From positions 1,832,040 through 1,896,039 of the forward strand of contig BCJX01000001.1 in assembly GCA_001600415.1 (NCBI GenBank): 64,000 nucleotides of DNA. The letters are read 5' to 3'. The notes under the pieces were generated by a model, which saw only the letters and a program-made list of their open reading frames with translations, was not told where the DNA came from and ran no database searches. This document shows, in pieces, positions 21,501 through 33,949 of this stretch; positions within the stretch are counted from its first letter, which is position 1, and every line of letters begins with the position of its first letter. Source of the stretch: Pascua guehoae (Eukaryota; Basidiomycota; Tremellomycetes; Trichosporonales; Trichosporonaceae). Both the position numbers and the translations under genes were made by a program.

Positions 21501-24050
21501 CCACATAGAGGTACCCTTGATGACCACAAGATGGGCAGGAAGGTTGACACCAACGGCAAGAGTCTGTAGTTAGGATATAGTCGTCATCGGATGCGCCTCT
21601 TACCGATGTGGCGACAATGAGGTGCAGGCGTGATTTCTTGAACGCGTCCTCGATCTTGCGACGGTCGAGGAGGTCGATCCCGGCATGGTGAACTGCAATG
21701 CCACAGTCGGCCAGTGCCTGCAATTTGGAATCCTTGAGCTGCAATGGCTCATTGCTGCGACTTGTCAGTCGCCAATTGAAGGCGTCAACGAACTATTTGC
21801 CTATGTCCCACGGCACCGGACGGCGAGCCTCGATGGCCGCTTTATACTCCTTGCACATGTGATCAGCGGTCATCTGACAGGCTAAAAGTGTCAGTTGATT
21901 GCAGCACCAGCGTGGACGATACTCACCTTTACGTGTGGGGGCGAATACCAGGATAGGTAATCCTGCACTGTGACGGAGGAGGATGGGGAAGAGCTCCTTG
22001 TCAAGCTTGCTTCCAAACGCAAATTCGTTTCCTCCTTCGTATCCATATGTCACGCGCTTGAGTTGGACAGGACGAAAGTCTTCACCAAACTATCGCGTGG
22101 TCAGCAAATGCTGACCGATCGAGTGCCAACTCACCTTGAACACACGGGCCATGGGCATGCGAGCAATAGCATCGTCGCCATCCTCCAGTGTCACAGTTCC
22201 CATCTGACCGTTGCCGATCCATCGAGCCACATCGTCAATGTTGGGCACCTGTGACTGTCAGCACTAGAAACCAGGGCTGACGCACAGAAGCGGAGACTGC
22301 CACAAAGCGGACATTGGCACCTTGCGTTTTCATTCGAGAGACCACCACCTCGAGTGTCGCACCACGAGCCTCGTGCAGAATGTGAACCTGATGTCAGCAC
22401 ATACTATCAGTGGCAAGCCTACCTCATCGATCAACATGAGGCGCAGACGTTCCACAATTGGGCCCATGGATGATCGGCGTGTGACCGAGTCCCACTTCTC
22501 GGGCTACAGTAAGCAAACGCCAGGACAGTGGCACTCACAGTAGTGACAACCAGGTCCGCCAGTTCGAGGTGGCGGAAGGCTGGTCCTTTCATCTCGGTAT
22601 CTCCGGTAAGCTCGACGCACGTCACGCCCATACTGGCCAACCGGCCACTCCAGTCCTGTACTCGTTCGCTGCACAAGGCCTGAGGAGTTAGTGCATGAAG
22701 GATATCTATTACCCACCTTTGTCGGTGCCATGTAAATCGCCAGTGGTTTGTGGCTGAGGGTATTCTCCTTGTGCATTTTCAAGAACGCCAGCTCGAACAC
22801 TGTCGTCTTTCCCGAACCAGTCGGTGCCGACACGACGAGGTTCTCGTCCGAGTTGTACGCAGCCTGAAAGATGGCACTCTGCATCTTGTTGAAATAGTCG
22901 AAACGGAAGATTTTGCGCTCATCGTTCGTGTCTGGATTTGTTAGCTCAGGAGGAAGAGTCCGTCGCCAGCTAACCCAGAGCGTTGATGGAAACAAGTTCA
23001 TTGTCAGTGTTCCCATTCACGTGCAGCGTCCCTGCTGTGCCGCTCCTAGAGCGGGTGCCATGGGACGGGGTGCGACTGGGGAGGACGGGAGCTGGTGATG
23101 CTGTGTTTGTGCGGGAGGGAAGCTTTGGGAACCGGATCGCTGGCGAGGTGGTGTTGACACGCGATGGCGGTCGGACAGCAGACACCTTCTTGGTAACACT
23201 GCTGTTGTTGGCAAAATAGGGTGATGCCGTCGTGTTGCGTGGAGGGGGTTGAATGGTCTCCTGGGACGGTGGTGAGAACGTTGCTGCAACATGTAAGCAA
23301 GGTGATGGGGGTGGCAAACCGCGGTGGCTGTGTGTTACCTTCAATGCGTTTGGCTGCAGCAGCCGCTGTCTCAATCCAGGAGAGGTCGTCCCCAAACTCG
23401 TCGTCGTCCGTTAACTTGGCGCTGTGCTGTTCATTGCTGTTCCGCTTCTGAGTCGCGGAGCCGTCCATGGGGTCATCGGTGACGCCCAAGCGCTTGGCAT
23501 TGGAGTTTGATGTGGCAGAAGGTATGGCCTGGTTGTCTTCCGGCAGCTGCAGGCGAGGAAGGTTGCGGCGGAGGGAAGCCACCGAACTTGTCTCTGTGTT
23601 GTCCGGCCGGGTAGATGACGACGGGGGAGTATGGGAGCGCGCCGATGAGGATGAATGATTGATCCCAAAGGGCCACGGCTCTGGGAAGCCAGTCGAGGAA
23701 GGTTGGTGTGGCTGAGCAGCGAACGGGGAGGTGAACGCAGGAGTGAGGTCGAATAAGCTGTCGCCCCCGCCCCAGGCGTCTGAGCGAGAGGGGGGGAAGC
23801 CAAAGCCACCAGAAGCGCTGTTGCCAAATGAAGTGGTGCCGCCGAATGCCGTTGATGGGAAGGGGCTTGCACTCGGAACAGTGTCTAACCACGCGTCCAT
23901 CCCTCCCATACTCTCGCCGAAGCCGCCAATGGCGCCCGACGAGGCTACCCCAAAGCCGAATGGGTCGCGCGCGGCGGGCTGGGGGGTAGGCGCCGCGCCA
24001 CGACGCTTGTTCTTTAGTCGCTCGAGTGTGGCGAGAGGGTCTTCGTCCAT
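18564..24050 (-). CDS. HFM1: ATP-dependent DNA helicase HFM1/Mer3-like
   Basis: A long gene with many short introns; not every exon border was resolved. The first ~330 residues, rich in Ser, Pro and Gly, look disordered (MDEDPLATLERLKNKRRG...). The superfamily 2 Ski2-like helicase core follows in order: a Q-region (FRFDYFNKMQSAIF), Walker A (SAPTGSGKTTVFELAF), AIYMAPTKALCSERVQDW, LELADLVVTTPEKWDSVTRR, the DEVH box split by a 35-nt intron (LMLIDE / VHILHEARG), FVAVSAS, VHHAGI, VATS / TLAVGVNLPA and QMMGRAGRPQYDTSG. Helix-rich sequence resembling a Sec63 region follows. The last ~280 residues are charged and disordered. DEVH plus the Sec63-like region identify HFM1/Mer3, the meiotic helicase that promotes crossover formation at ZMM sites. 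The alternative Brr2/Slh1 family would have two helicase cassettes, and only one is seen. Confidence 0.9.
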
Positions 24051-24349
24051 GGTGGGTGATGGATGAAGGATGTGGCGGAGTGTAAAGAATAAGAGAAGAG
24101 ATGAGAGATTGAGAGAAAGAAAGGGAGGAAGGAAGGAAGGACGTGTGTGGTAAAGGAGAAATAGAATGAAGGAAGGTGCGAGGGAAGGTCGATCAGCAGG
24201 CACACACATACATACATGATGCTGCCACAAAGTTGACGTGGACTGGCAATCCAATTTCTGAAAACACGCGACGAAGGTATGTTCAACAATCCATCTGGTG
24301 TCGTTCTTGCGCACCTGAACCCGTACCAAGCACGCACATGCATTCACAG
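24051..24349. other. Short intergenic region upstream of HFM1
   Basis: About 300 bp separate the HFM1 start from the stop of the oxidoreductase gene, both on the minus strand. It includes a (GGAA)n-type stretch at about 24118-24145, read as TTCC on the HFM1 sense strand. No gene is seen. Confidence 0.5.
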
Positions 24350-25949
24350 CTACTCGGTTACTTCAAACACAATCTAACCTGTCAGCACCAGTCATACTCG
24401 CAATGCTCACCTTTCCACTGTTCTTGTTGGCTGCCATCTCCTTGTGTGCCTCGATCACCTTTGTCCAGGGGAAGACCTCGTGGACCTCAATGCTCATCTT
24501 GCCGTCGTTGATGAGTGGGAGGGCATTGTCGCGGAAGCCAGCGAGGAGGTCGCTCTGGTACTCGACTGTGCGGGAGCGGAGCGTCGAGCCCTTGATGGTG
24601 AGACGCTTGCCGAGGAGCGGAGCAATGTTGGCCTTTTCCACAATGGGCCCGGACAGGAAGGCAAGGTACACCACTGTGCCGTCACGGCGAAGGAGGCTGA
24701 GGTTGCGAGCAAAGTAGTCCTTGCCGACAAAGTCAATGATGAGGTCGACACCGTTGTCAATCTTCTTGGCCTCCTCCTCAAAGTCTGGGGTCAGCTGAGC
24801 AAAAAATGGTACCCCAACTGACCTTGGGTCTTGTAGTTGATGACGTGAAGGCGCTCATCGTTACGGCCCAGCTTCTTCAGGAACTCTACCTTTGCATCTG
24901 TGCCGCAGGTGGTGAAGACCTTGGCGGCGCCACCAACGTGAACTGTACAGCTGTCAGTATGCATAGCGGGTCTCAGGTTTGGGTACGTACGAGCAAGCTG
25001 GATCGCGGCAACACCAACTCCGGACGCGCCCTGTACAGTTAGCGAATGACGCGTTGACACAAACTGACGGCGTGGATGAGGACGTTCGAGCCCTTCTTGA
25101 ATCCTCCCTCGAGGAACAGCGCCTGGTATGCTATTGAGGTATCAGTATGGCTGTGACAGAAACTAGAGGTTGGCACGACATACCGGTCATCCAGTTCTCG
25201 GGGAGCGCAGCGGCCTGGACCCAGCTCATGCTCTCTGGCTTGGGAAGGAGCATGGGCTCTGGGCAGACGACGTACTGCGCGTACGCGCCCTGGAGAGTTA
25301 GTCACGGAGAAGGCCGCTCCATCTGCTAGCATACTAACACCATAGGTGAGGCCGAACACTGCATCGCCCGCCTTGTACTTTGTGACGCCTTCACCGACGC
25401 TCTCGACGGTACCGGCAAACTCGACGCCCATAATCGTCTTGGACGCCTGAGGAGGCAGAGGGTACTTGCCCTCGCGCTGCAGCTAGAATGGGTGTTAGCT
25501 ACTATCTAATGGCGAGAAGAGACGCAAGTGTACCTACCAGATCCATCCTGTTGAGCCCAAACGTCTTTTCGTTAGCCACCTCGTCATTTCTGACCTTTAA
25601 GGCCCACCTTGATCTGCAGAGTCAGTCACCACCACACTCCCGACCGCGTTTCCGACCTCCTACTCACCTTGACAAGCACCTCGCCCGCCTTGGGCGTCGG
25701 TGTCTCCTCCTCGCCAATGTACAGGTTGTCGGCGGGACCTTTGCCGTCCTTGATGAGAATAGCCTTCATTTTGTCTAGCGAGCGGGTGGTGGTTGCAAAA
25801 GTACGCAGGGACGTGGGAACGGCAGTCGCAGAGTTTGTTCGGAGACGGAGTGTTGATACGGGGAGGGCGGAGGTGGCGATGCTGGTGCGGGAGGTCTGAG
25901 TTGCGCGGAGGCTGGTGCGGAGAGAAGTTGCGACGGCTCGACGGGACAT
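24350..25949 (-). CDS. Zinc-independent quinone oxidoreductase / enoyl reductase-type MDR protein
   Basis: Ten exons joined in frame give 394 residues: 25949-25668, 25613-25608, 25564-25538, 25482-25339, 25289-25184, 25130-25069, 25030-24991, 24942-24823, 24784-24411 and 24373-24350. The N-terminus, rich in Arg, Ser and Thr (MSRRAVATSLRTSLRATQTS), is a likely mitochondrial presequence. The catalytic domain starts at MKAILIKDG; next come EVLVKIKTFGLNRMDL, GVEFAGTVESVGEGV, NWMTAYQALFLEG, the nucleotide-binding GASGVGVAAIQLA and the terminal GKIVFEVTE. This pattern is the PIG3/zeta-crystallin-like quinone reductase branch of the MDR superfamily, NADPH-dependent and lacking zinc ligands. Exon 2 is only 6 nt (ATCAAG); without it the conserved VKIKTFGLNR segment is broken. 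The substrate is unknown. Confidence 0.85.
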
Positions 25950-28900
25950 GGTACAGCAGTGCGCAGGTGAGTGTGAACGGTGGTGGGGTAGTGGGAAGCG
26001 ATTAGCAAGCATGTGGGCACCCCCGCCCAGCACCCAGCAAGCAAGGTCGAATGACGACACGGCCTCCACCGGCTTTCGGCGACAGCCCTCTCCAGTTTCT
26101 CGTCAGCCGGCGCGCCGGCCCCGGTCTCTGACCACCGAGGCATCACGTGATGAGTGACTCACCGAAATCATCTGGTGCTGTCCAGGACGCTGGGCACTGA
26201 GCACCTTATACTTGACGTTCGTCCACCTTCATAACTACATCGTGTCCACTCCCACCTCATGAGACTCACCCCGTCGGGTTGCGAAACTCGCATTGAACCG
26301 CGTAAGAATCGTGCACGTGACTCACCTATCGTGAACCCACACCCCAAAGGGACACAACCAGTAGTGGTCTTGTCCCCATGAGAGTGCCCCGCCATCCCAC
26401 ATTCTCACTCTCAACGTGCGATGTAAAGAGTCACATCCCCACAGCATACCAGCGTTTACAAGGCATCATCGCTCACGAGTACTTCCAAGTCGCGCATGGG
26501 CACCCATCTTTGAACACCTGCATGGGACATACAGCGTCGGCCGATATGCGGACGTTGACGGGTGCGCCTGTCTTATCTCCGGTAGGCGTCGTGTGTGTGT
26601 GTTGTCGGAGTGAAACGTGGTACAGAGGGATGATGGTGTGGCTGAATGGGGCACGTTGAGCGGCAGTCGCTCTAGTGAGAACACAAACTCGTCATCCGAC
26701 GTCAGCCGACGCCCAACGAGGGCCTGGTGTTATCTCCTGTCAAGGCTGGCCTCTCTAGTCTTAGTCTGATTCATTCTGGCACCGAACTGTGGGAATGACT
26801 TGGATCAGATCGGGCGCTATGTCGCGCTCTATGATGCTAGTGTATGTTGTGGTGGGCGCTTGGTTGGTTCCCAAGCCGCCAGTAGTTTGGATGTTTCTCG
26901 TGGATCTCTTTGGGCTCGTTCACAGTGGCTGGCGTATTCCCGACATCTCGATCCTCGCTGCCCCGTGTATCACTGCTAGTGTGCTTAACATGCCTAGCGC
27001 GCGCGCGGTTGCTGTCCTCCCTCGGGCGGAACGCGCGGGCTAAACGACGCCACGATCCTCAGCGCCTGCGTGCTGCCTGCTCGGTCCTTGCCTGCTGCAT
27101 GCTGCGCCGAGACTTGCCCGAACGAGATCCCCGAGTCGATCTTCGTGGGCGCTGCTCTTTGTGCTTGTGGCCGCCCTATACCCGCAATGCGTGGGTTGCT
27201 GCATTGCAGTAATGGCCAGCAGGACAGATATTCTGATGGACGGATGATGGGAGTCGGTGTAAAGAGTGGGGCATGGAGACTGTGGGAACGTCGAAAGCCC
27301 AGCTGCATGCTGCAACAAGTGCATGAGTGCAACATGTCGCATGTCGCAGCGAATTCGTCTCATACCGCTATCCCCGATGATGCACAAAACATGACAACAT
27401 GGCACAGCAAGCTCCGTCGGCAACGCGCCGGCGACGGGATAGACCTGCCATTGCCGCATGCCACCATGCGGCACCCGACGCCATGCACGCCACACTTATT
27501 TTGGCTCGGCCTTCTGGCCCATAGGAGGGCGGTTCACAATGCTCGCCACGCGCCACTAGCAGCTTGCGTTCCAGGACGCTTTTAAAACAAAGGACGGTGA
27601 GGTCATGAGGTTTTTTTTGTTGCATTCCCAGGCGGCCAGATGAAAGCTGGAACATGGTGGTTGTCCGATCTCTCAAGTTGTTTCTACTGCTCCGTTCCAC
27701 TGTGCCCGTGCTCTGGTCGTCATGCGCGTCATGATGCAGAAAAATGGGCGTGCACCCGGTTCATGTGGCAGAAACAACCGGAATGCAGTGTGGTGCGGGG
27801 CACGCCTGTGGGGGCGTCGGGTCGGAATTTGCCAAGTCATTCTTGGCGACGGGGCACCAGCGGTGGGAATGGAGCAGTCGGGAATGGCATGAGCGCCCTG
27901 CGGAGAGCGGACAGGGGTGTCCAGCTCCGACGACAAAGGGGAAGGGGCGAAGGAGGGCAACGACAATGATGGCGTGTGACCCAAAATAATCACTAATGGG
28001 TGCGGATGTCCGTTCTGGTCTTGAACGTTGCAGATCAAAGATTGGGGACATTATCGGTTATTGGGATGCAAAGTCTGAAAAGTGGGAACCGCCGCTGATC
28101 GAGCAAAGTGGGCGCCGCACCGGGCGGTACTGCGGAAGAGGACAAGAGAGTGGTGTATGAGCAGTTGATTCTACCGGCTTTGCGACGTCAGTGTGTGTGC
28201 ATGTATGCATGTATGCATGCGGTGCCTTGCCTGTTATTGTGCGGCATTGCACTGCTGTGGTCCGTGCAGTGTGCCGCATTGTCAAACCAAAAGACGTAAA
28301 GGCGCCCGCTGATCCGTTTGATACGGGGGTGATGAGGGGCGAGTAGCATTATTTGGTGATCACACCGGATGAGTTTGATCCGGTGGCCCACGTCCAAGTA
28401 GGGAAACTCTATGTGATTGCCGACAGGTACCCAGCGGCCACCACACATTGGTTGGCGGGATCGACGGATCATGAGCAGCGAGGGGCATCAGGAAAAGCGT
28501 GGGTTCATCGAGCAGAGAGTTGGTTGGGCGGTGTGGAAATCAATTGGTTCAAGCCCGACCTTGATGCCCCCGACACACCAAGAGAGCAGCTTGGTAGTTT
28601 TTTTTTTACGGCTAGTAAGGCGAAGCTGGACCGGTACAACCCACAGACCTCGGGCCGAATCTGAAAATAAACAAATAATAATAAAAATTCAATCTGGGGA
28701 CCAGTCAAATGAAGAGACGGATGTGTTGCTGTCCTGTGTTTTACGCGGATGCATGAGCAAGGGGCAAAAGGGGGCATCCTGGCAGTCAAACGGCTCCGAC
28801 AGCCACGGGGATGCCATTCCCATCTGGCCGTATGGGTTTGACGCCACCAAGACGAGTTGCAGCAATGGGCGGCGGCATGGGCGGTTGTTGATGGCTTGAA

Positions 28901-30044
28901 TTTCAAGCCACTAGGTGTCAGTAGTGCCTCTGAAGTGTGCCAGAAGAGCCTTCTTGCGGTGGTGGTGTGTTGGCCCGCCGGTCCAGTCTAAAGGCATTGG
29001 CCGAGCCAGATGGCATGGTGAGGACCCTGAAGGCACGGTGCACATGGTGGCACAAGAGGAAGGAAAGACAATTATTGGGGGCTTGGCTCGCCAAAGTGCC
29101 ATCCCGGACCCGGGCTTGGGCTTGGGATTGGGTTGGGGCAGAGTGGGGCGGGGGGGAAAGGGGGGGGAAGGAGGGGGCGGGGGTCCATGGGAGGAGGAAT
29201 GGGTGTGTGCGCCCCACTCAGTCGGAGGGAAGAAGGAAGACTTTAGTCGAGTGCAATCGCGCAGTGGGTCGGGGGTCCAGTCCAGGGCGCCAAGGCTACC
29301 GGTAGAGCTTAGAGCCAACATGATGGGTGCAGGCATACGCGTCTTTCAGTTTTCAGTTTTCCGACACGAATGACGGACAACTGAACGCCCGCCTGTGCAT
29401 GGGCACCACAGGGTGCAGGGAAAAGGGCCAGAGAAGAGGGGCAGAGGGCGCCATGACCCGCGCCCCATCAGGAGACTGCGCCCAAGGCATGCAAAGTCTC
29501 AGGTCGGCGTCAGCCCAGCCCAGCCAGCCAGCAGCGAGCCAGATGGCGCCCCCGCCCGCCCCCCGCGTGCCACGCCAGATTAGCAGTAACCACCCAGCCA
29601 GCTGCAGCCAGCCAGCCAGCCAGCGTGCCAGCATACCGAGCCGCGCCAGGCGGGGGCGTATTTGCCCAGATCGGTCAGTGTGTCGAGAGATCGGGCCACC
29701 GTTTGCCGCCGCCTCCAACGAAACAGGTCATCCCGCCAAACCCGGTTCAACTCAAAGAGCCAAGACATCCATACAATCCCCNNNNNNNNNNNNNNNNNNN
29801 NNCCCCCCCGCTTGGCCTCTCGTCGCCTTGTTGCTTCTTAACTATCATCCTCCAACTCTCATTCCCCTCTCTCCCCATCCTCTCCCTCACCTCATCCACC
29901 CTCTTTCGAGACGCGCAACCCCTAGCATCGCTACTCGCACACACTCTCCCCCCCCCTTCTCTCTCCACATAGTTTCAACCTCCTGCCGTCGTCAGACCTC
30001 CACTTTCCCCCCGCCTCCTTTCCACCGCATCCACCGTCCCCACC
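25950..30044. other. 4.1-kb gene-free region upstream of two divergent genes
   Basis: The region lies between the divergent starts of the oxidoreductase and acyl-CoA synthetase genes. I found no family-like protein segment, tRNA or transposon signature. Base composition is more mixed than in the genes, with an AT-rich island at 28663-28695 and a (CCAG)n-like tract at about 29515-29625. Close to the acyl-CoA synthetase start the + strand is strongly CT-rich (29815-30040) and includes a 21-base assembly gap at 29782-29802. Part may be a long 5' UTR or a non-coding transcript. Confidence 0.5.
29782..29802. other. Assembly gap (21 N) in a C tract
   Basis: It is preceded by CCCC and followed by CCCCCCC, so the missing sequence is probably a poly-C tract. 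It lies about 240 bp upstream of the acyl-CoA synthetase ATG. Confidence 0.8.
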
Positions 30045-32914
30045 ATGGCTCCTCGCAAAGGCAACGAACCCGCATCGTGGGAGGTCGATGCCGACAAGCC
30101 CAAGCCCCAGGGCGAGACCCGTGCTCGCCGCTCGTATGTCATCAAGGAGACAAAGACCCTCGTGACCCGTGAGTAAACAGCTTGCAGAGTGACTTTGCCG
30201 CCGCTCGACGGCCAGGCATCGTCGCATCCCCGACACACGCAGCCGTTGCCACCAAGCAACCAGTGATGACCGGGGGGCCGAGATGGGTCCCGAAGCCCAG
30301 AAAGCCGTCGAGCTCATGCTGCTGTTGTTGGCGGCAATGGCTGGGTGGGGGCCGTTCTCACGCCCGTCGGTCACGCTGCATTGGCACGCACGCAAGTGCG
30401 GTGTCTGCGCAGCACTGCGTTGACGCCAAGCGGCACCGAGCTCCCACATTCATCCCGCCGAGCCCATGCTAACAATGCAGAGCCGGCCGAGGGAATTGAG
30501 ACCGTCCACGACATCATCTGCTACGCTGCTCGCACTCATGGCGCACGCAACGCGTTTGGCTCGCGTGAAATCATCGGCATGATTGAGGAGGAGAAGGAGG
30601 TGACCAAGATGGTCAATGGCAAGGAGGAGAAGCAGAAGAAGAAGTGGAACTACTTCAAGCTTTCGCCCCTCGAGTGGATCACCTACGAGCAGGCTCTCGA
30701 GCAGACTCGCAACCTCGGTGCCGGTCTCCGCGCCTTCGGCATGGGTGGCGAGGACGAGACCTTCTTCAACATTTACTCTGCGACCAGGTGAGTTTGCTGC
30801 ACTCGTTGATCCCCATGCTCCGTTTGGGGCAAAACCGACCCCTCGGACCGGCCTCGCGTCCTTGACACGCTCGCACCTGTTCCCCCCTGCCCACCGGTAA
30901 TGCTGACATTTTCTTTTAGCCGTAACTGGATCATGATGGCCCAGGCGTCCGCTTTTAACGCCGTCCCTATCTGCACGGCCTATGACTCGCTTGGTCCTGA
31001 CGGCCTGCGTCACTCGCTCAATGAGACCGAGGTCCGCTCCATGTTCACCAACGGCGAGCTGCTCGGCAACCTTGCCAAGGTCATTGAACACTGCCCCTCG
31101 GTCCGCCTCATCGTCTACGATGGCAAGGCCAAGGAGGCCGACATTGAGGCCCTCAAGGCTGTCCACGACCACCTCGAGATTGTCCACATTGATGTTGTCG
31201 CGGCCAAGGGCAAGGAGAACCCCGTCGAGGCCATCCCCGCCAAGCCCGAGGACGTATACTGCTGCATGTACACCTCTGGCTCCAGTGAGTGTCAACGGCT
31301 CGGGCGTTCTGGGCGCGCGCGCTGACTCTTGCAAGCCGGTACCCCCAAGGGCGTGCTTCTCACCCACCGCAACATTACCGCTGCCAGTAAGTGCTACGCA
31401 CAACCTCTGCACGGATGATGATGGCGCTCTAACATGTTCCAGTTGGCTCGGTGTGGACCCTGTTATATGAGTACCTCACGCCGGACGACGTCTACCTGGC
31501 GTTCCTTCCCCTCGCCCACATTCTCGAGTTTTGCGTTGAAATGTCGTTCTGCTTTGCCGGTCTCCCCATTGCCTACGGCCGCGTCAAGACGCTCACGGAC
31601 GCGAGTGTGCGCCAGTGCAAGAGTGACATCATGGAGGCGCGCCCGACCATCATGGTCGGTGTGCCCCAGGTCTGGGAGATTATCCGCAAGGGCATCATGT
31701 CCAAGGTTGACCAAGCTGGTGGTGTCAAGAAGGCCGTCTTCAACTTCGCATACAAGACCCGTATCCACCTTCCCTTCCTGAGCTCGATCACCGACGCCAT
31801 TGTCTTCAACGCGGTCCGTCAGCAGACTGGTGGCCGCCTCAAGATGCTGTTCAGCGGTGGTGGCCCCGTTTCGCGCGCGACCCAGCAGTTCCTCTCCAAC
31901 GCGCTTGTTATCATGATTCAGGGTGAGTAGCCCGCTTGCCGATTGATAGACCCTCAACATGTGCATTCTAACACTGTGCTCCAGGTTACGGTCTTACCGA
32001 GACGACTGCGATGGCTGCGATTCTCAACCCCGGCTGGATGCAGTACAGCTGTGTCGGTGGACCCGTCCCCGGCGCCGAGGTCAAGCTCATGGACGCCAAG
32101 GAGGCTGGCTACCTGAGCACCAACCACCCGCCGCAGGGCGAGATTCTTATCCGTGGTCCTTCCATCTTCAAGGGCTACTACAAGCGCCCCGACCTCGACA
32201 AGGAGACGTTCACCGAGGACGGTTGGTTCCGCACTGGTGACATTGGCCAGTGGAACCCAGACGGTACCCTCGCCATCATTGACCGCATCAAGAACCTCAT
32301 CAAGCTTGCCGGTGGCGAGTACATTGCCCTCGAGCACCTCGAGGCCATCTACAAGGCGTGTCCATTTGTCGCCAACGGTGCCGTCATTGGCAACCCCGAG
32401 CACACGCAGCCCGCCATGGTGATCCAGGCCCACCCTATCAACCTTCCCATTTTCGCCCGCAAGCTGGGCCTGTCGCAGACCGAGGACCTCGAGCACCTCT
32501 GCAAGGACCCCAAGGTCATTTCGGCATGTCTTCGCGACCTGAACGAGACGGGCAAGAAGCAGGGTCTCCGCGGTATGGAGTTGCTCGAGGCCATCGTCCT
32601 CACCCCGGACGAGTGGACCCCCGAGTCTGGCTTCCTTACCGCCGCGCAGAGTGAGTTTCGTGCTACATCCCCCGCCGACCCATCGTTCCCCATCCCTCCT
32701 TGCTACCCTGTCCTGGGTACCCCGTCATGGGTGCTGGTCCCTACCTATCGCTCCCCACCCCGGCACTCCTGCACCACGCTCTGTTGCCCCACGCTGGTCC
32801 CTACTCTCCTACACTACGTCCCCCACCCCGTTCCCACACTGACACCACTCAGAGCTCCAGCGCAAGACGATCGAGAAGCACTACCACCACGAGCTCCAGA
32901 AGGTCTACAAGTAA
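30045..32914 (+). CDS. FAA1: Long-chain fatty acid-CoA ligase (Faa1/4-like)
   Basis: Exons 30045-30168, 30481-30787, 30920-31284, 31336-31386, 31443-31922, 31985-32650 and 32853-32914 join to 684 residues, a normal length for the family. It activates long-chain fatty acids to acyl-CoA with ATP. Motifs seen are the AMP-binding P-loop YTSGSTGTPKGVLLTHRN, completed across an intron; LPLAHILEF; GYGLTETTA; and the fatty-acyl-CoA synthetase signature from DGWFRTGDIGQWNPDG through IIDRIKNLIKLAGGEYIALE. There is no clear signal peptide and no peroxisomal SKL-type C-terminus (it ends VYK), which fits a cytosolic or ER/lipid-droplet-associated enzyme. Several introns interrupt codons in conserved motifs. 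The assignment to FAA1 rather than FAA4 is nominal. Confidence 0.93.
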
Positions 32915-33949
32915 TTTCGTCCCGTCAATGTCGATGCCCATGCGATTCCGGCCATGGGCAAGGATCCTGCGCAGTGTTTCGTTTCGTTTCCTCTTTTCGC
33001 CATAGTACACCGTTCCGTTCAATATTGTGCTTGTCATGGCATGTATAGCGTAGCAACAGGCGTCGCTGCCACAGGCGAGGGGCGTACTAAGGGTGGTGAC
33101 TGTCCCCAATACCGACAGTCTACTACAGGCTGACAAACTGACGGTGGGTTGCAAGCTGACTGACAGGCTGAAGGTGGGGACGGTGGGTTACAAGCCGACG
33201 AGCGAGCTCACCCTGCCAGTGTCGCCCACGCACCACACGCGCCGCGGGACACACGAGTGCCCGGACTCGCAAAGTCTGACCACGCACACTACGCGACAGC
33301 AGCCATGCTCTGTCTTCTTGGGGCAGCTTGACCCAACGCAGGACGCAACCTGGGCGAGCCACACATGGCATGCTGCACATGTGTGGCCGCGTACGCGCTG
33401 CGTCCACGTCACTGCACGCGATACCGTGCAGTGTCCCATACCTACACTGGTCCACCCGCTAGCGCCCAGGCAGTCGGACATGGCGTGTTGGCAAACTGAT
33501 AAAACAGTGACGTATAGTACGTGCATTGGGGCTGATGTTCTGACTTTGGCTGCACAGGCGTCCACGGTGCACCTGCGCCCAGTGGCTGGATGACGCCTCG
33601 TCGGGCTCTGTACACTGCCCCACTCGTCATTACACACTGCTCCCGAGTCTGGGTCGTCAAGGTCGTGCATGCATTAGCGTAAACGATACAACTGGCCAGG
33701 GTGGGCCCGGCATGATGGCGCCAGCTGTGTGCTGGGCATGGTGATAGAGAGGTTTGCAAAAGTGGCAAAGGGTGGATGGGGGGTTCGATACCGATCGCGT
33801 GGATCGGGCCTGGCCTGGATTGACAGACGTGATTGACAGGATCAAGACTTGCTTCTCTGCTACACAGACGCGCTACGCTCCGCTCTACACGCTCCGCTCT
33901 ACACGCTCCGCACTTCGCGCACTTCGCGCCCCGCGCTACGCACCACGCG
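32915..33949. other. Intergenic region between convergent genes
   Basis: About 1 kb lies between the acyl-CoA synthetase stop and the stop of the proline-rich gene. Short direct repeats such as CTGACAGGCTG and GCTGACAAACTGACGG lie near 33120-33175. A CGCTCCGCTCTACA-type repeat abuts the proline-rich gene's stop (33880-33950). No gene is supported. Confidence 0.6.
33876..33949. repeat. CGCTCCGCTCTACA / ACTTCGCGC repeats at a gene end
   Basis: Two copies of CGCTCCGCTCTACA (about 33876-33903) are followed by paired CACTTCGCG units. The tract ends at the minus-strand stop codon (33950-33952) and is therefore in that gene's 3' UTR. Confidence 0.7.

Noticed and set aside
26789..27043. 84-codon hydrophobic open frame in the gene-free region
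   Set aside because: No homologous motif, no intron or promoter context, and similar short frames occur by chance nearby.
33775..33795. tRNA B-box-like GGGTTCGATACC
   Set aside because: The flanking bases do not form a T-stem or acceptor stem, and no anticodon arm can be drawn.
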